A stretch of DNA of 64,000 bases from assembly GCF_009857445.1 (NCBI RefSeq), contig NZ_WWCN01000021.1, positions 1-64,000 of the forward strand, in the 5' to 3' direction. A program made the position numbers and the translations under genes. The notes below the pieces were generated by a model. The model ran no database searches. It was not told where the DNA came from and saw nothing but the letters and a program-made list of their open reading frames with translations. Source of the stretch: Duganella flavida (lineage in GTDB: Bacteria; Pseudomonadota; Gammaproteobacteria; Burkholderiales; Burkholderiaceae_D). Positions within the stretch are counted from its first letter, which is position 1. Each line of letters opens with the position of its first letter. This document shows, in pieces, positions 16,679 through 25,255 of this stretch.

Positions 16679-17830
16679 TCAATACCCATCGCGCTGCTGC
16701 CAGCGGAACGACAGCATGGCAGCCAACGCGGACAAAACCACCAGCGCCGAGGCCACGTAGTACACCGTCTCGGCGCCCGCCCGCTCCCACCACTGCGCCA
16801 AAAACAGCCCGCCCAGCGAGCCACCAATACCGTACGAGATGCTCATGTACAGTGCCTGCCCGCGCGCCTGCAACGGCCCGGAGAACCAGCGCTGCAAGGA
16901 CATCACAGACGACGAGTGATGCAGCGCGAAAGTCGCCGCATGCATCAGCTGCGCCGCCACCAGTAGCCACAGCATGTGCGAGCCGAAGCCGATCATCAGG
17001 AAGCGCACCACAGCGATGCCCAGCGCCAGATACATCATGCGCATCGCACCCCAGCGCTTGAATAGTGGCGCCTGGAAGTAAAACAGCAGCACCTCGGCCA
17101 GCACGCCCAACGACCACATGGCGCCGATCACGGTTTTGCTGTAGCCGCTGCGCTCCAGATACAGCGAGTAAAAAGTGTAGAGCGAGGTATGCGCCGACAC
17201 CATCAAGGCGGTAGACAGGAAGAAGGCAATCACCTCGCGCCGACGCAGGAGCGACAGCAACGGCGGTGGCGCCGTCTTGTGTGTACGGCGCGGCACGTCG
17301 CGCAAGCGGAATGCCGCGGCAATCGTCGCCACCAGCAGCGCAGCCGCCACCCACGGTAGCGTGATGATGCCGTAATGTTCAAGCGCGATGGAAGCCAGCG
17401 TCACCGAGACGATGAAGCCGATCGAGCCCCACATGCGGATGCGGCCATAGTACGTAAGGTCGCCCTTCATCTCGGACAGCATCAGCGCCTCGCAAATCGG
17501 CGCCTGCCCACTGGTGAACAGGTTAAGCACGATCATGGCCAGCATGAAGTGGCCGAAGTTGTCGCCGATGAAGAAGCCCGAAAATCCTACCAGCGCCGCA
17601 AAGCCGGCCATGCGCAGCACCAGCACGCGGCGGTCGTAGTGATCGGCCACGTAGCCCCACACATTGGGGCCGACGATGCGCAGCACCTGGATCATCGACA
17701 TCAGCACGCCGATCTGCGCGACGGTCATGCCTTTATCGGCAAAGAACAGCGTCGCGTAGGTGCTCCAGGTGCCGGCGTGTGCGTAGTAGCAGAAGAGGAA
17801 TAAGGCGAAGCTGAACGCTTGCGCGGGCAC
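16679..17830 (-). CDS. Major facilitator superfamily transporter (MFS_1-like)
   Basis: A 383-residue inner-membrane protein with about twelve hydrophobic segments. It resembles the LacY/HcaT-like branch: an N-terminal FALFLFCYYAHAGTWSTYA, then the loop GYVADHYDRRVLVLR after the second helix. The central loop before helix VII is short and basic. The substrate is unknown; relatives include the 3-phenylpropionate porter and nucleoside porters. It lies 3 bases after aroC on the same strand, so it is probably co-transcribed with it. Confidence 0.88.
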   Translation of the reverse strand: MPAQAFSFALFLFCYYAHAGTWSTYATLFFADKGMTVAQIGVLMSMIQVLRIVGPNVWGYVADHYDRRVLVLRMAGFAALVGFSGFFIGDNFGHFMLAMIVLNLFTSGQAPICEALMLSEMKGDLTYYGRIRMWGSIGFIVSVTLASIALEHYGIITLPWVAAALLVATIAAAFRLRDVPRRTHKTAPPPLLSLLRRREVIAFFLSTALMVSAHTSLYTFYSLYLERSGYSKTVIGAMWSLGVLAEVLLFYFQAPLFKRWGAMRMMYLALGIAVVRFLMIGFGSHMLWLLVAAQLMHAATFALHHSSSVMSLQRWFSGPLQARGQALYMSISYGIGGSLGGLFLAQWWERAGAETVYYVASALVVLSALAAMLSFRWQQRDGY

Positions 17831-17833
17831 TAC

Positions 17834-18931
17834 TTACAACTCAATGTTAGGCGTCGACACCTTGACGTCACCGCACTGCGCGCGGTGCATCAGCGCGTGA
17901 TCGATCAGCACTAGTGCGAGCATCGCTTCCGCGATCGGCGTAGCGCGGATGCCCACGCACGGATCGTGGCGACCGAAGGTTTCCACCATCACCGGATTGC
18001 CGGCCTTGTCGATCGATGGACGCGGCGTGCGGATCGAGGACGTCGGTTTAATCGCGATCGACACCGTGATGTCCTGGCCAGTGGACAGGCCACCCAGCAC
18101 GCCGCCAGCGTTGTTGCCGACGAAGCCCTGTGGCGTCAGCGGGTCGCCGTGCTCAGTACCCTTCTGCACGATGGATTTGAAACCGGCGCCAATTTCCACG
18201 CCCTTGACAGCGTTAATCCCCATCATGGCGTAGGCAATATCGGCATCCAGCTTGTCGTAAATCGGCTGACCGAGGCCGACCGGGATATTCTGCGCCACTA
18301 CGTCGATGCGGGCGCCGATGGAGTCGCCAGCCTTGCGCAGCTCGTCCATATAGGTTTCCATGCTGGCGATCACGCCGGCGTCGCCGGTCGCGGCGAAGAA
18401 CGGGTTATCCTGCACGTGCTTCCAATCCTCAAACGGCACCACGATGTCGCCGAGCTGGCTCATGCAGCCTTTGAACACCGTGCCGTACTGCTGGTGCAGC
18501 CACTTCTTGGCAATTGCCGCCGCGCCGACCACTGGCGCCGTCAAACGGGCCGAGGAACGGCCGCCGCCGCGTGGGTCGCGTACGCCATACTTGTGCCAGT
18601 AGGTGTAGTCTGCATGGCCGGGACGGAAGCTTTCAGCGATGTTGCCGTAATCTTTGCTACGCTGGTCTTCATTGCGGATCAACAGCGCGATTGGGGTGCC
18701 GGTGGTGACGCCCTCATACACGCCGGACAGGATTTCCACCGTGTCCGACTCCTGGCGCTGGGTCACGTGGCGCGACGTACCCGGTTTGCGACGGTCCAGT
18801 TCCGGCTGAATGTCCGCTTCCGACAACGGTAGTCCCGGTGGGCAACCATCGATCACACAACCAATCGCGGGACCATGCGACTCACCAAACGTAGTAACGG
18901 AGAACAATTTGCCAAAAGTATTACCGGACAT
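17834..18931 (-). CDS. aroC: Chorismate synthase
   Basis: A 365-residue FMN-dependent enzyme that converts EPSP to chorismate, the end of the shikimate pathway. The three family signatures are present: GESHGPAIGCVIDG near the N-terminus, RGGGRSSARLTAPVVGAAA near residue 130, and RTPRPSIDK in the C-terminal third. MSGNTFGKLFSV is the family start; an extra 26 in-frame codons upstream are unlike the family. The ribosome binding site before this ATG is weak. Confidence 0.97.
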   Translation of the reverse strand: MSGNTFGKLFSVTTFGESHGPAIGCVIDGCPPGLPLSEADIQPELDRRKPGTSRHVTQRQESDTVEILSGVYEGVTTGTPIALLIRNEDQRSKDYGNIAESFRPGHADYTYWHKYGVRDPRGGGRSSARLTAPVVGAAAIAKKWLHQQYGTVFKGCMSQLGDIVVPFEDWKHVQDNPFFAATGDAGVIASMETYMDELRKAGDSIGARIDVVAQNIPVGLGQPIYDKLDADIAYAMMGINAVKGVEIGAGFKSIVQKGTEHGDPLTPQGFVGNNAGGVLGGLSTGQDITVSIAIKPTSSIRTPRPSIDKAGNPVMVETFGRHDPCVGIRATPIAEAMLALVLIDHALMHRAQCGDVKVSTPNIEL

Positions 18932-19184
18932 AGGAAAAGAATCTTCGGAAAAAAGTGGAAAAGTCCCCCATTCTACCAGCCAGCGCCCCGTGGCGTCCCG
19001 TTCACACAATAATTTCCAAAAGGCAAGTTACGCTTGGTAAAATATAATTATTTTGATACAAATATGGTGCAATGAGTACAAGGGCACACACGCTTCTGCT
19101 GAAAGCCATGGAAAACTGCATTCTTTTTGACAATTCGCTATATACTGGAACGCAAGAACACCGAGTAATCTGGAGAAGCTACAC

Positions 19185-21446
19185 ATGCCCCCACCGGTTT
19201 CACCCCTTGAGCAGTCCACGGATGATCAAGACGATTTGGTATTCTTAGAAGAGCATCCTGCTGCGCCTGCTGTCGCGGGTACGCGCAACGTTTGGCGGGT
19301 CATGATTATCGACGACGACGAAGACGTCCACTCGACCACCACCTTTGCGCTCGGCAACCTCGACATGCAGCATCGTCCGCTCGAATTCGTGCACGCGTAT
19401 TCGGCCGGGCAAGCGCGCGAATTGCTCAAACACGAGAGCGAAATCGCTGTCATCCTGCTCGACGTGGTGATGGAGCAGGACGACGCCGGCCTGCACCTGG
19501 TGCGCTACATCCGCGAAACCCTGAAACTGCACGACGTGCGTATCATTCTGCGCACCGGCCAGCCGGGCTACGCGCCTGAAATCGACGCCATCCGCGATTT
19601 CGACATCAATGATTACAAAACCAAGTCGGAGCTGACCCGCATCAAGCTGTTCACCACGGTGACGGCAGCGATCCGCTCCTACGAACAAATCCGCAAGATC
19701 AACGACAGCCGCCGCGGCCTGAACCAGATCGTCCACGCCAGCACCCAGCTGATGACCTTGCACGGCGTGCAAAACTTCGCCGCCGGCGTGCTGGCCCAGA
19801 TCGCCGACCTGCTGGGTTTGGAAGCCAACGGCGTGCTGTGCGTGCAGGAGTGCCCGGACACCGGCTGCCACGAACTGATGGTCATGGCCACGGCCGGCAG
19901 CTACCGCCACCTGCACAACATCACCCTGACCGTACGCGAAGACCAGCGCATCCACGACGCGCTGGAAGCGGCACTGGCGCAGCGCCGCAACATCTACGGT
20001 CCGGACTACATCGCGCTCTATTTTGCCGGCAAAGCCAGCCGTGATTTCGTCGCCTTCCTCGAAGTCAAACGGGCGCCCACCGAGATTGACGAGCGCCTGC
20101 TGGAAGTCTTCTGCAGCAATGTGGCGGTCGGGCTGGACAACGTTGAGCTGGTCACGCACCTGCACAACGCGGCTTTCTACGACCAGCTGTCCAAGCTACC
20201 AAACCGCACCCGGCTAGTGGAAATCCTCGACGCCACCATCGGCGGTCCGGCACGCGAAGACGCCACCCTGTCGCTGGTCGACCTCGATCACTTTGCCGAA
20301 ACCAACGACGCCCTCGGCCACCAGTTCGGCGACATGCTGCTGATCGCCGTGGCCGGCCGCCTGCAAACCGAGCTGGGCGGCCAACTGACCGTGGCCCGTA
20401 TCGGCGGCGATATTTTCTGCGTGCTGGGGGATTCCTCGCAAGTCAATCCGGGCAATATCCTGGGCCTGTTCCAGCGGCCGTTCAGCATTGATGGGCAAGA
20501 TGTACAGCTGTCGGCCACACTGGGCCTGGTGCGCCTGTGCGAGCACGAAGGCAGCGGCGCCGATGCGCTGAAAGACGCCGACATCGCGCTGAAACGCGCC
20601 AAGTCGCAGCAGCGCGCCGGCCACTTCTACTTCTCCCGCTCGATGGGCGTGGAGATTCGCGAGCGGGTGCGCATGATGCATGCACTGCGCACGGCATTTG
20701 GCCAGAATCAGCTGTTCGTGGTTTACCAGCCGCAGATTGATCTGGCCACCCGGCGCCCGGTCGGCGCCGAAGCTCTGCTGCGCTGGCAGACGCCAGACGG
20801 CAAGTTCATCTCGCCAGACCGCTTCATCCCGATTGCCGAGTATTCCGGCCTGATCATCGAGCTGGGCGAATGGGTAATGCGCACCGCCTGCCGCGAGCTG
20901 GTCGACCTGCGCAAGGCTGGGCACCATGATTTCATGATGTCGATTAACGTCTCCCAGGTGCAATTCCGCCATCCGCACTTCCTCGACATTCTCAAACGCG
21001 CATTGGATGACACCGGTGCGCCGCCGCAGAACATCGAGCTGGAAATCACCGAATCGATGGCAATGGAAGAGCCGGACCTGTTGATTAAAATGCTGGGCCA
21101 GATCAAGCAAACTGGCGTCAGCATCGCGATAGACGACTTCGGCACCGGCTTCTCCTCGCTGTCCTACCTGCAGCGCTTGCAGATCGACCGCCTGAAGATC
21201 GACCGTGCCTTCGTTACCGAAATCACCGGTTCGGCGCGCGGCAGTAGCATTGCCGAGATGGTGATCCAGCTTGGCCGCAACCTCGGCCTGGCGGTGATTG
21301 CGGAAGGCGTGGAAGACGAGCGCCAGGCGCAGATCCTGCAATCGCTGGGCTGCCCGCTGGCCCAGGGCTTCCTGTTCGCCCGCCCGATGACGGCCAGCGC
21401 CCTGAATGGCTGGCTCAGTAACGATGCACTGGAAGGTGCGGCATAA
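19185..21446 (+). CDS. Response regulator with DUF3369, degenerate GGDEF and EAL domains
   Basis: A 753-residue protein. It has a receiver-like domain (residues about 38-165, MIIDDDEDVHSTTTFAL, LLDVVMEQDDAG), DUF3369 (about 180-325), GGDEF (about 330-475) and EAL (about 490-740). The GGDEF signature is GGDIF and there is no RxxD site, so cyclase activity is unlikely. The EAL domain is complete (AEALLRW, ELEITES, DDFGTGFSSL, KIDRAF, EGVED). It is best read as a c-di-GMP phosphodiesterase controlled by phosphorylation. No partner kinase is adjacent. It ends at a strong terminator shared with the convergent CBS gene. Confidence 0.95.
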   Translation: MPPPVSPLEQSTDDQDDLVFLEEHPAAPAVAGTRNVWRVMIIDDDEDVHSTTTFALGNLDMQHRPLEFVHAYSAGQARELLKHESEIAVILLDVVMEQDDAGLHLVRYIRETLKLHDVRIILRTGQPGYAPEIDAIRDFDINDYKTKSELTRIKLFTTVTAAIRSYEQIRKINDSRRGLNQIVHASTQLMTLHGVQNFAAGVLAQIADLLGLEANGVLCVQECPDTGCHELMVMATAGSYRHLHNITLTVREDQRIHDALEAALAQRRNIYGPDYIALYFAGKASRDFVAFLEVKRAPTEIDERLLEVFCSNVAVGLDNVELVTHLHNAAFYDQLSKLPNRTRLVEILDATIGGPAREDATLSLVDLDHFAETNDALGHQFGDMLLIAVAGRLQTELGGQLTVARIGGDIFCVLGDSSQVNPGNILGLFQRPFSIDGQDVQLSATLGLVRLCEHEGSGADALKDADIALKRAKSQQRAGHFYFSRSMGVEIRERVRMMHALRTAFGQNQLFVVYQPQIDLATRRPVGAEALLRWQTPDGKFISPDRFIPIAEYSGLIIELGEWVMRTACRELVDLRKAGHHDFMMSINVSQVQFRHPHFLDILKRALDDTGAPPQNIELEITESMAMEEPDLLIKMLGQIKQTGVSIAIDDFGTGFSSLSYLQRLQIDRLKIDRAFVTEITGSARGSSIAEMVIQLGRNLGLAVIAEGVEDERQAQILQSLGCPLAQGFLFARPMTASALNGWLSNDALEGAA

Positions 21447-21450
21447 ATAA

Positions 21451-21474
21451 AAACGCCATCCGAAGATGGCGTTT
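21451..21474. terminator. Rho-independent terminator
   Basis: Perfect 10-base stem AAACGCCATC/GATGGCGTTT with the stable loop CGAA, flanked by an A tract before and a run of eight Ts after. It serves the EAL gene and probably also the convergent CBS gene. Confidence 0.9.
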
Positions 21475-21478
21475 TTTT

Positions 21479-21934
21479 TCAGTCCGAAGTCTGCTCGGCT
21501 TCAGCCGGCCAATCTCGAATATACGCTTTCAGCATGCGGTTCTCGAAGCTCTGCGCTTCCAGCACGGCACGCGCCACGTCGTAGAACGAAATCACACCGA
21601 GGATGGTTTTGGCGTTCATCACCGGCAGGTAGCGTGCGTGCTTTTCCAGCATGATGCGGCGCACTTCATTGACGTCGGTATCCGGCGTCACCGTGATCGG
21701 GTGATCTTCCATATGCTTGCGCACCGTGCCGCCACCGACATTACCTTGGTTTTCGTGCAGCGCGCGCAGCACCTCGCGGAAGGTCAGCATGCCAACCAGG
21801 TCGCCGAATTCCATGACGACCAGCGAGCCGATATCCTTTTCCGCCATCGTGTTGGCGGCATCCGCCAACGGTTGATCCGGGGAGATGGTGTAAAGGATGG
21901 AGCCTTTAACTTGGAGAATTTCCGATACTTTCAT
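21479..21934 (-). CDS. CBS-domain pair protein
   Basis: A 151-residue protein made of two CBS domains (residues about 8-65 and 75-130), with LADAANTMAEKDIGSLVV and VNEVRRIMLEKHARYLPV. CBS pairs bind adenine nucleotides and usually sense energy charge. Stand-alone pairs of this length are common in betaproteobacteria and have no fixed partner. Its stop codon lies in the shared terminator region of the EAL gene. The target is unknown. Confidence 0.92.
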   Translation of the reverse strand: MKVSEILQVKGSILYTISPDQPLADAANTMAEKDIGSLVVMEFGDLVGMLTFREVLRALHENQGNVGGGTVRKHMEDHPITVTPDTDVNEVRRIMLEKHARYLPVMNAKTILGVISFYDVARAVLEAQSFENRMLKAYIRDWPAEAEQTSD

Positions 21935-22051
21935 TTTGGGCCGTCCTGTCCGCTGATATACGCTCTGTGAATGGGAGTTCTAATTGTTCTAACCTTGTAG
22001 CGAATGTAGCCTATGCCCGGCAAAAAAGCCAGTGCTACGGATAAGCAAAAC

Positions 22052-22064
22052 ACAACATTGTTGT
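22052..22064. promoter_or_regulatory. Short palindrome ACAACA-T-TGTTGT
   Basis: A 13-base perfect palindrome in the 188-base gap between the divergent CBS and hydrolase genes. It could be an operator; no regulator is adjacent and chance cannot be excluded. Confidence 0.25.
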
Positions 22065-22122
22065 CGCACTGTTGCCACGCTGCGTTTCAGGGTAGGATGG
22101 CCGCAAAAAACAGGAGACGAAC

Positions 22123-22818
22123 ATGCAGCTGGTTTTCATCCACGGGGCGCTGAACGACCATCGCGTCTGGGCGGCGCAAAGCCGCTATTTCACAGAGCGC
22201 GGCCACAAGGTGATGGCGCTGGACCTGCCGGGACACGCCAGCGCCGCCCCCGCACTGACCAGCGTTTCGGCGATGGCGGATTGGCTGCTGGCCCAACTCG
22301 ATGCGGCTGGCGTAACGCAAGCCGCGCTGATAGGTCACAGCATGGGATCCCTGATCGCGCTGGAAGCCGCAGCCCGCGCGCCGCAGCGCGTATCACACCT
22401 CGTAATGCTGGGCTCCACCTACCCGATGAAAGTCGCCGACGCGCTGCTCGACACGGCGCGTGACGACGAAGCGAAGGCCATCAATATGGTCACCAAATGG
22501 TCGCACACTCCCGGCTACGCGCATCCCGAGCCGCTGCGCCAGTTGATGCAAAGCCTGTCCGGCGCACAGCTGCTGCACACCGACCTTGCGGCTTGCAACA
22601 GCTACGATGGCGGCGACGCCGCAGCAGCACTGGTGCGCTGCCCTACCCTGTTCATCTTCGGCTCTGCTGACGTCATGACGCCGGCCAAATCCGCCGCCGC
22701 CCTTGTCGCCGCAATCCCGCAAGCGCAAACCATCACGCTAGCCAGCGGCCACGCGCTGATGACCGAACAAGCGGACGCCGTCAACGAAGCAGTGCTGGCG
22801 TTTATCGGCAGTCAATAG
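22123..22818 (+). CDS. Alpha/beta hydrolase
   Basis: A 231-residue alpha/beta-hydrolase. The oxyanion region is HGALNDHRVW near residue 6 and the nucleophile elbow is GHSMGSLIALEAAA with Ser near 77. The acid is in IFGSADVMTP (about 180) and the His in LASGHALMTEQ (about 209). The substrate is unknown. GGAGAC lies before the ATG. Its last 17 bases overlap the end of the convergent YihY-family gene. Confidence 0.9.
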   Translation: MQLVFIHGALNDHRVWAAQSRYFTERGHKVMALDLPGHASAAPALTSVSAMADWLLAQLDAAGVTQAALIGHSMGSLIALEAAARAPQRVSHLVMLGSTYPMKVADALLDTARDDEAKAINMVTKWSHTPGYAHPEPLRQLMQSLSGAQLLHTDLAACNSYDGGDAAAALVRCPTLFIFGSADVMTPAKSAAALVAAIPQAQTITLASGHALMTEQADAVNEAVLAFIGSQ

Positions 22819-24178
22819 GGCCGAAGTGGTCGGCCAGGGTTTTGCCGAGGCCTGATTCCACCGCGCTTTCTACTTCACGTGCCAGCGCGGCGGCGTCGCG
22901 CGCGGCTTGCAGGTCGCGTTCATCGTCGCTATCGGCCACCACGCCGGCGTTGAGTGGCATGCCAGAGAAGACGAACAGGCGATAGACGTCGGCCATCGTC
23001 AATTTCTCGACGTTGGCGAGGATGACCCAGTGATCGGAACCTTCGCTCACACGCTTGCCCCACTGGACTCGTGGCGGATTGGCGACCGGCACCCGGCCTA
23101 CCCAGCCTTCCTGCATCATGCGCTCCAGCAGGTTGTCCATTTCATCAAAGCCGAGACGCGTGCGGGCGCGGATCTGGCCTGCGCTGACCAGCGCCGTGTC
23201 GCCGCATTTGCAGGCCACGTGCAGCACTTTGAGAATCGCCATCGCGTCGACAAACTCGCCGCCCGGCTGCGCCTCGTGCCACCAGCGTTCGTACTTCACC
23301 ACCGGCAGCGCGGCCACCAGCAGCGCGCCGAACAAGGTAATCAGCCACGATAAATACACCCACAGCAGGAACAGCGGCACCGCCGCCAATGCGCCGTAAA
23401 TCTTGGAATAAGTCGGGAACTGAGTGATGAAAATCGCGAAGCCACGCTTGGCCAGCTCGAACGCAAGACCGGCCACCAGGCCGCCCCACGCCGCATCGCG
23501 CCAATCCACATCGCGGTTCGGCACCGCCACGTACAGCAGCGTGAAAGTGGCCGTGGTCAGCGCCAGCGACAGGATGGTGTAAATCAGCGCGCCCAGGATC
23601 GGCACGTGGCCGACCAAATCGCTGGTGGCCATGAACACTTGCGAGGACAAGGTCAGCGACACACCGATCAGCAAAGGCCCCAGCGTAATCAAGGCCCAGT
23701 AAACGAGGATGCGCTTGGACCAGGAGCGCTGGCCGCGCACCCGCCAGATGCGGTTGAACACGCGCTCGATGAGACTCATCATCGCGATCGAGGTCACGAT
23801 CAGCATCACCGCGCCCACAGCCGACAGGCGCGTGGCCTTGGCGGCGAACATGGTCAGGTAGTTGAGGATGGGTCCCGAAATCGACTTCGGCATCACACTC
23901 TGCGCGAAGTAGGCCTCCAGCGTTTGGCGCAGGGTGGTGAACATCGGGAAGGTGGTGAAGATCGCCAGCGCGATAGTCAACAGCGGCACCAGCGCAAACA
24001 CGGTGGTGAAGGTCAGACTACCGGCGACCTGCGGCAGGCTCTCTTCACGCAGTCGCCGATGAGCAAACAAAAACAGGTCCCGCACTTCCGGCCAGGACAG
24101 GGAACGCGCTGTCTCCCAGCCGCTTTTGCAGCTACGGACAACATATTGGGCAAACCATTGGAGATATTTTTCGTACAT
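22802..24178 (-). CDS. YihY/BrkB-family inner-membrane protein
   Basis: A 458-residue protein. The N-terminal 300 residues form the YihY (formerly RNase BN) domain with about six membrane helices, including QVAGSLTFTTVFALVPLLTI and AALPLFLLWVYLSWLITLFG-like segments. A cytoplasmic winged-helix-like region follows (about 320-430). Despite old names, the family has no demonstrated RNase activity and its role is unsettled. It is divergent from wrbA with a 64-base gap containing a palindrome. Confidence 0.92.
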   Translation of the reverse strand: MYEKYLQWFAQYVVRSCKSGWETARSLSWPEVRDLFLFAHRRLREESLPQVAGSLTFTTVFALVPLLTIALAIFTTFPMFTTLRQTLEAYFAQSVMPKSISGPILNYLTMFAAKATRLSAVGAVMLIVTSIAMMSLIERVFNRIWRVRGQRSWSKRILVYWALITLGPLLIGVSLTLSSQVFMATSDLVGHVPILGALIYTILSLALTTATFTLLYVAVPNRDVDWRDAAWGGLVAGLAFELAKRGFAIFITQFPTYSKIYGALAAVPLFLLWVYLSWLITLFGALLVAALPVVKYERWWHEAQPGGEFVDAMAILKVLHVACKCGDTALVSAGQIRARTRLGFDEMDNLLERMMQEGWVGRVPVANPPRVQWGKRVSEGSDHWVILANVEKLTMADVYRLFVFSGMPLNAGVVADSDDERDLQAARDAAALAREVESAVESGLGKTLADHFGPIDCR

Positions 24179-24199
24179 GGGGCGTATCGTATTACAACA

Positions 24200-24235
24200 G
24201 TGGCAATGATGCCACCCGCTAAAGCGCCCTATAAT
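24200..24235 (+). promoter_or_regulatory. Candidate wrbA promoter with overlapping palindrome
   Basis: A perfect TATAAT at 24230-24235 ends only 7 bases before the wrbA ATG (24243), so transcription could begin at the start codon and give a leaderless mRNA. The -35 region is poor. It overlaps the palindrome GTGGCA-ATGA-TGCCAC (24200-24215), which could bind an activator or repressor. This is an inference from spacing. Confidence 0.4.
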
Positions 24236-24242
24236 AACGCTG

Positions 24243-24842
24243 ATGAACTCTTTGACTATTCTCGTTTTATTTTATTCCCGCCACGGCGCCACGCGCAAAC
24301 TGGCTGAATTGATCGCCCAAGGTATCGAGAGCGTGCCGGGCTGCGATGCGCGCCTGCGCACCGTGCCTGCCGTGTCCAGCGTCACCGAAGCCACCGAGCC
24401 CGAAGTGCCGGCCGACGGCGCACCTTACGTTGAGCTGGAAGACTTGACCGAGTGCGCCGGCATTGCGGTCGGCTCGCCTACCCGCTTCGGCAACATGGCG
24501 TCGGCCATGAAGTATTTCTGGGACGGCACCGCCAGCCAGTGGCTGTCCGGCGCGCTGGCAGGCAAGCCGGCCTGCGTGTTCACCTCAACCGGCAGCCTGC
24601 ACGGCGGCCAGGAATCGACGCTGCTGTCGATGATGATCCCGCTGTTCCATCACGGCCTGATGGTGCTTGGTCTGCCGTACACCAATCCAGAATTGATGAC
24701 CACCTCCAGCGGCGGCACGCCATACGGCGCCAGCCACTGGTCCGGCCTCGATGGCAAGAAGGTCATCACCGAAGACGAGAAACGCCTCGCCATCGCACTG
24801 GGCAAGCGGCTGGCCGAAACCGCAGTCAAATTACACGGATAA
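24243..24842 (+). CDS. wrbA: NAD(P)H:quinone oxidoreductase, WrbA family
   Basis: A 199-residue flavodoxin-like FMN protein that reduces quinones by two electrons, protecting against oxidative stress. Features are the N-terminal phosphate-binding loop (LFYSRHGATRKLAELIA), GSPTRFGNMASAMKYFWD near residue 80, FTSTGSLHGGQESTLL near 115, and GASHWSG near the end. The length equals E. coli WrbA (198). A DUF2069 gene follows 5 bases later, an association often seen in betaproteobacteria. No Shine-Dalgarno sequence is visible, in line with possible leaderless translation. Confidence 0.95.
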   Translation: MNSLTILVLFYSRHGATRKLAELIAQGIESVPGCDARLRTVPAVSSVTEATEPEVPADGAPYVELEDLTECAGIAVGSPTRFGNMASAMKYFWDGTASQWLSGALAGKPACVFTSTGSLHGGQESTLLSMMIPLFHHGLMVLGLPYTNPELMTTSSGGTPYGASHWSGLDGKKVITEDEKRLAIALGKRLAETAVKLHG

Positions 24843-24847
24843 GCGTC

Positions 24848-25255
24848 ATGGAAACCACAATGCAAAAATATTTTCACTGGGGCGCAATCGGCAGTTTGGT
24901 AACGCTGATTATCTGGTGTGTGTTGTGGGAGATGGTGCTGGCGCCTTTAAAACCGGGCGGTTCGTGGCTGGTACTGAAAGCCGCACCGCTGCTGCTGCCG
25001 TTATATGGCGTCTACAAGCGCGATATCTACACGCTGCAGTGGACCTCGATGATGATCCTGCTGTACTTCACCGAAGGTGTGGTGCGCGGCTGGAGCGATA
25101 TCGGTAGCTTGTCGTCCTGGCTAGGCTGGGGCGAAGCGGCGGTGGTGTGCGTGTACTTTGTGTGTGCAGTGCTGTACCTGCGTCCTTACAAGCGCGCGGC
25201 CAAGAAGATGGCCAAGGAGCTGCTCGACAAAGTCAAGGTCAACACCGTCAAATGA
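24848..25255 (+). CDS. DUF2069 small membrane protein
   Basis: A 135-residue protein with four hydrophobic segments and a basic C-terminal tail (YKRAAKKMAKELLDKVK), matching DUF2069, an uncharacterised inner-membrane family. Two in-frame ATGs, 24848 and 24860, are possible; the second begins MQKYFHWGAIGSL. It follows wrbA closely, and its stop codon overlaps the start of the next gene (ATGATG), so it is part of a wrbA-DUF2069-dehydrogenase operon. Function unknown. Confidence 0.88.
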   Translation: METTMQKYFHWGAIGSLVTLIIWCVLWEMVLAPLKPGGSWLVLKAAPLLLPLYGVYKRDIYTLQWTSMMILLYFTEGVVRGWSDIGSLSSWLGWGEAAVVCVYFVCAVLYLRPYKRAAKKMAKELLDKVKVNTVK

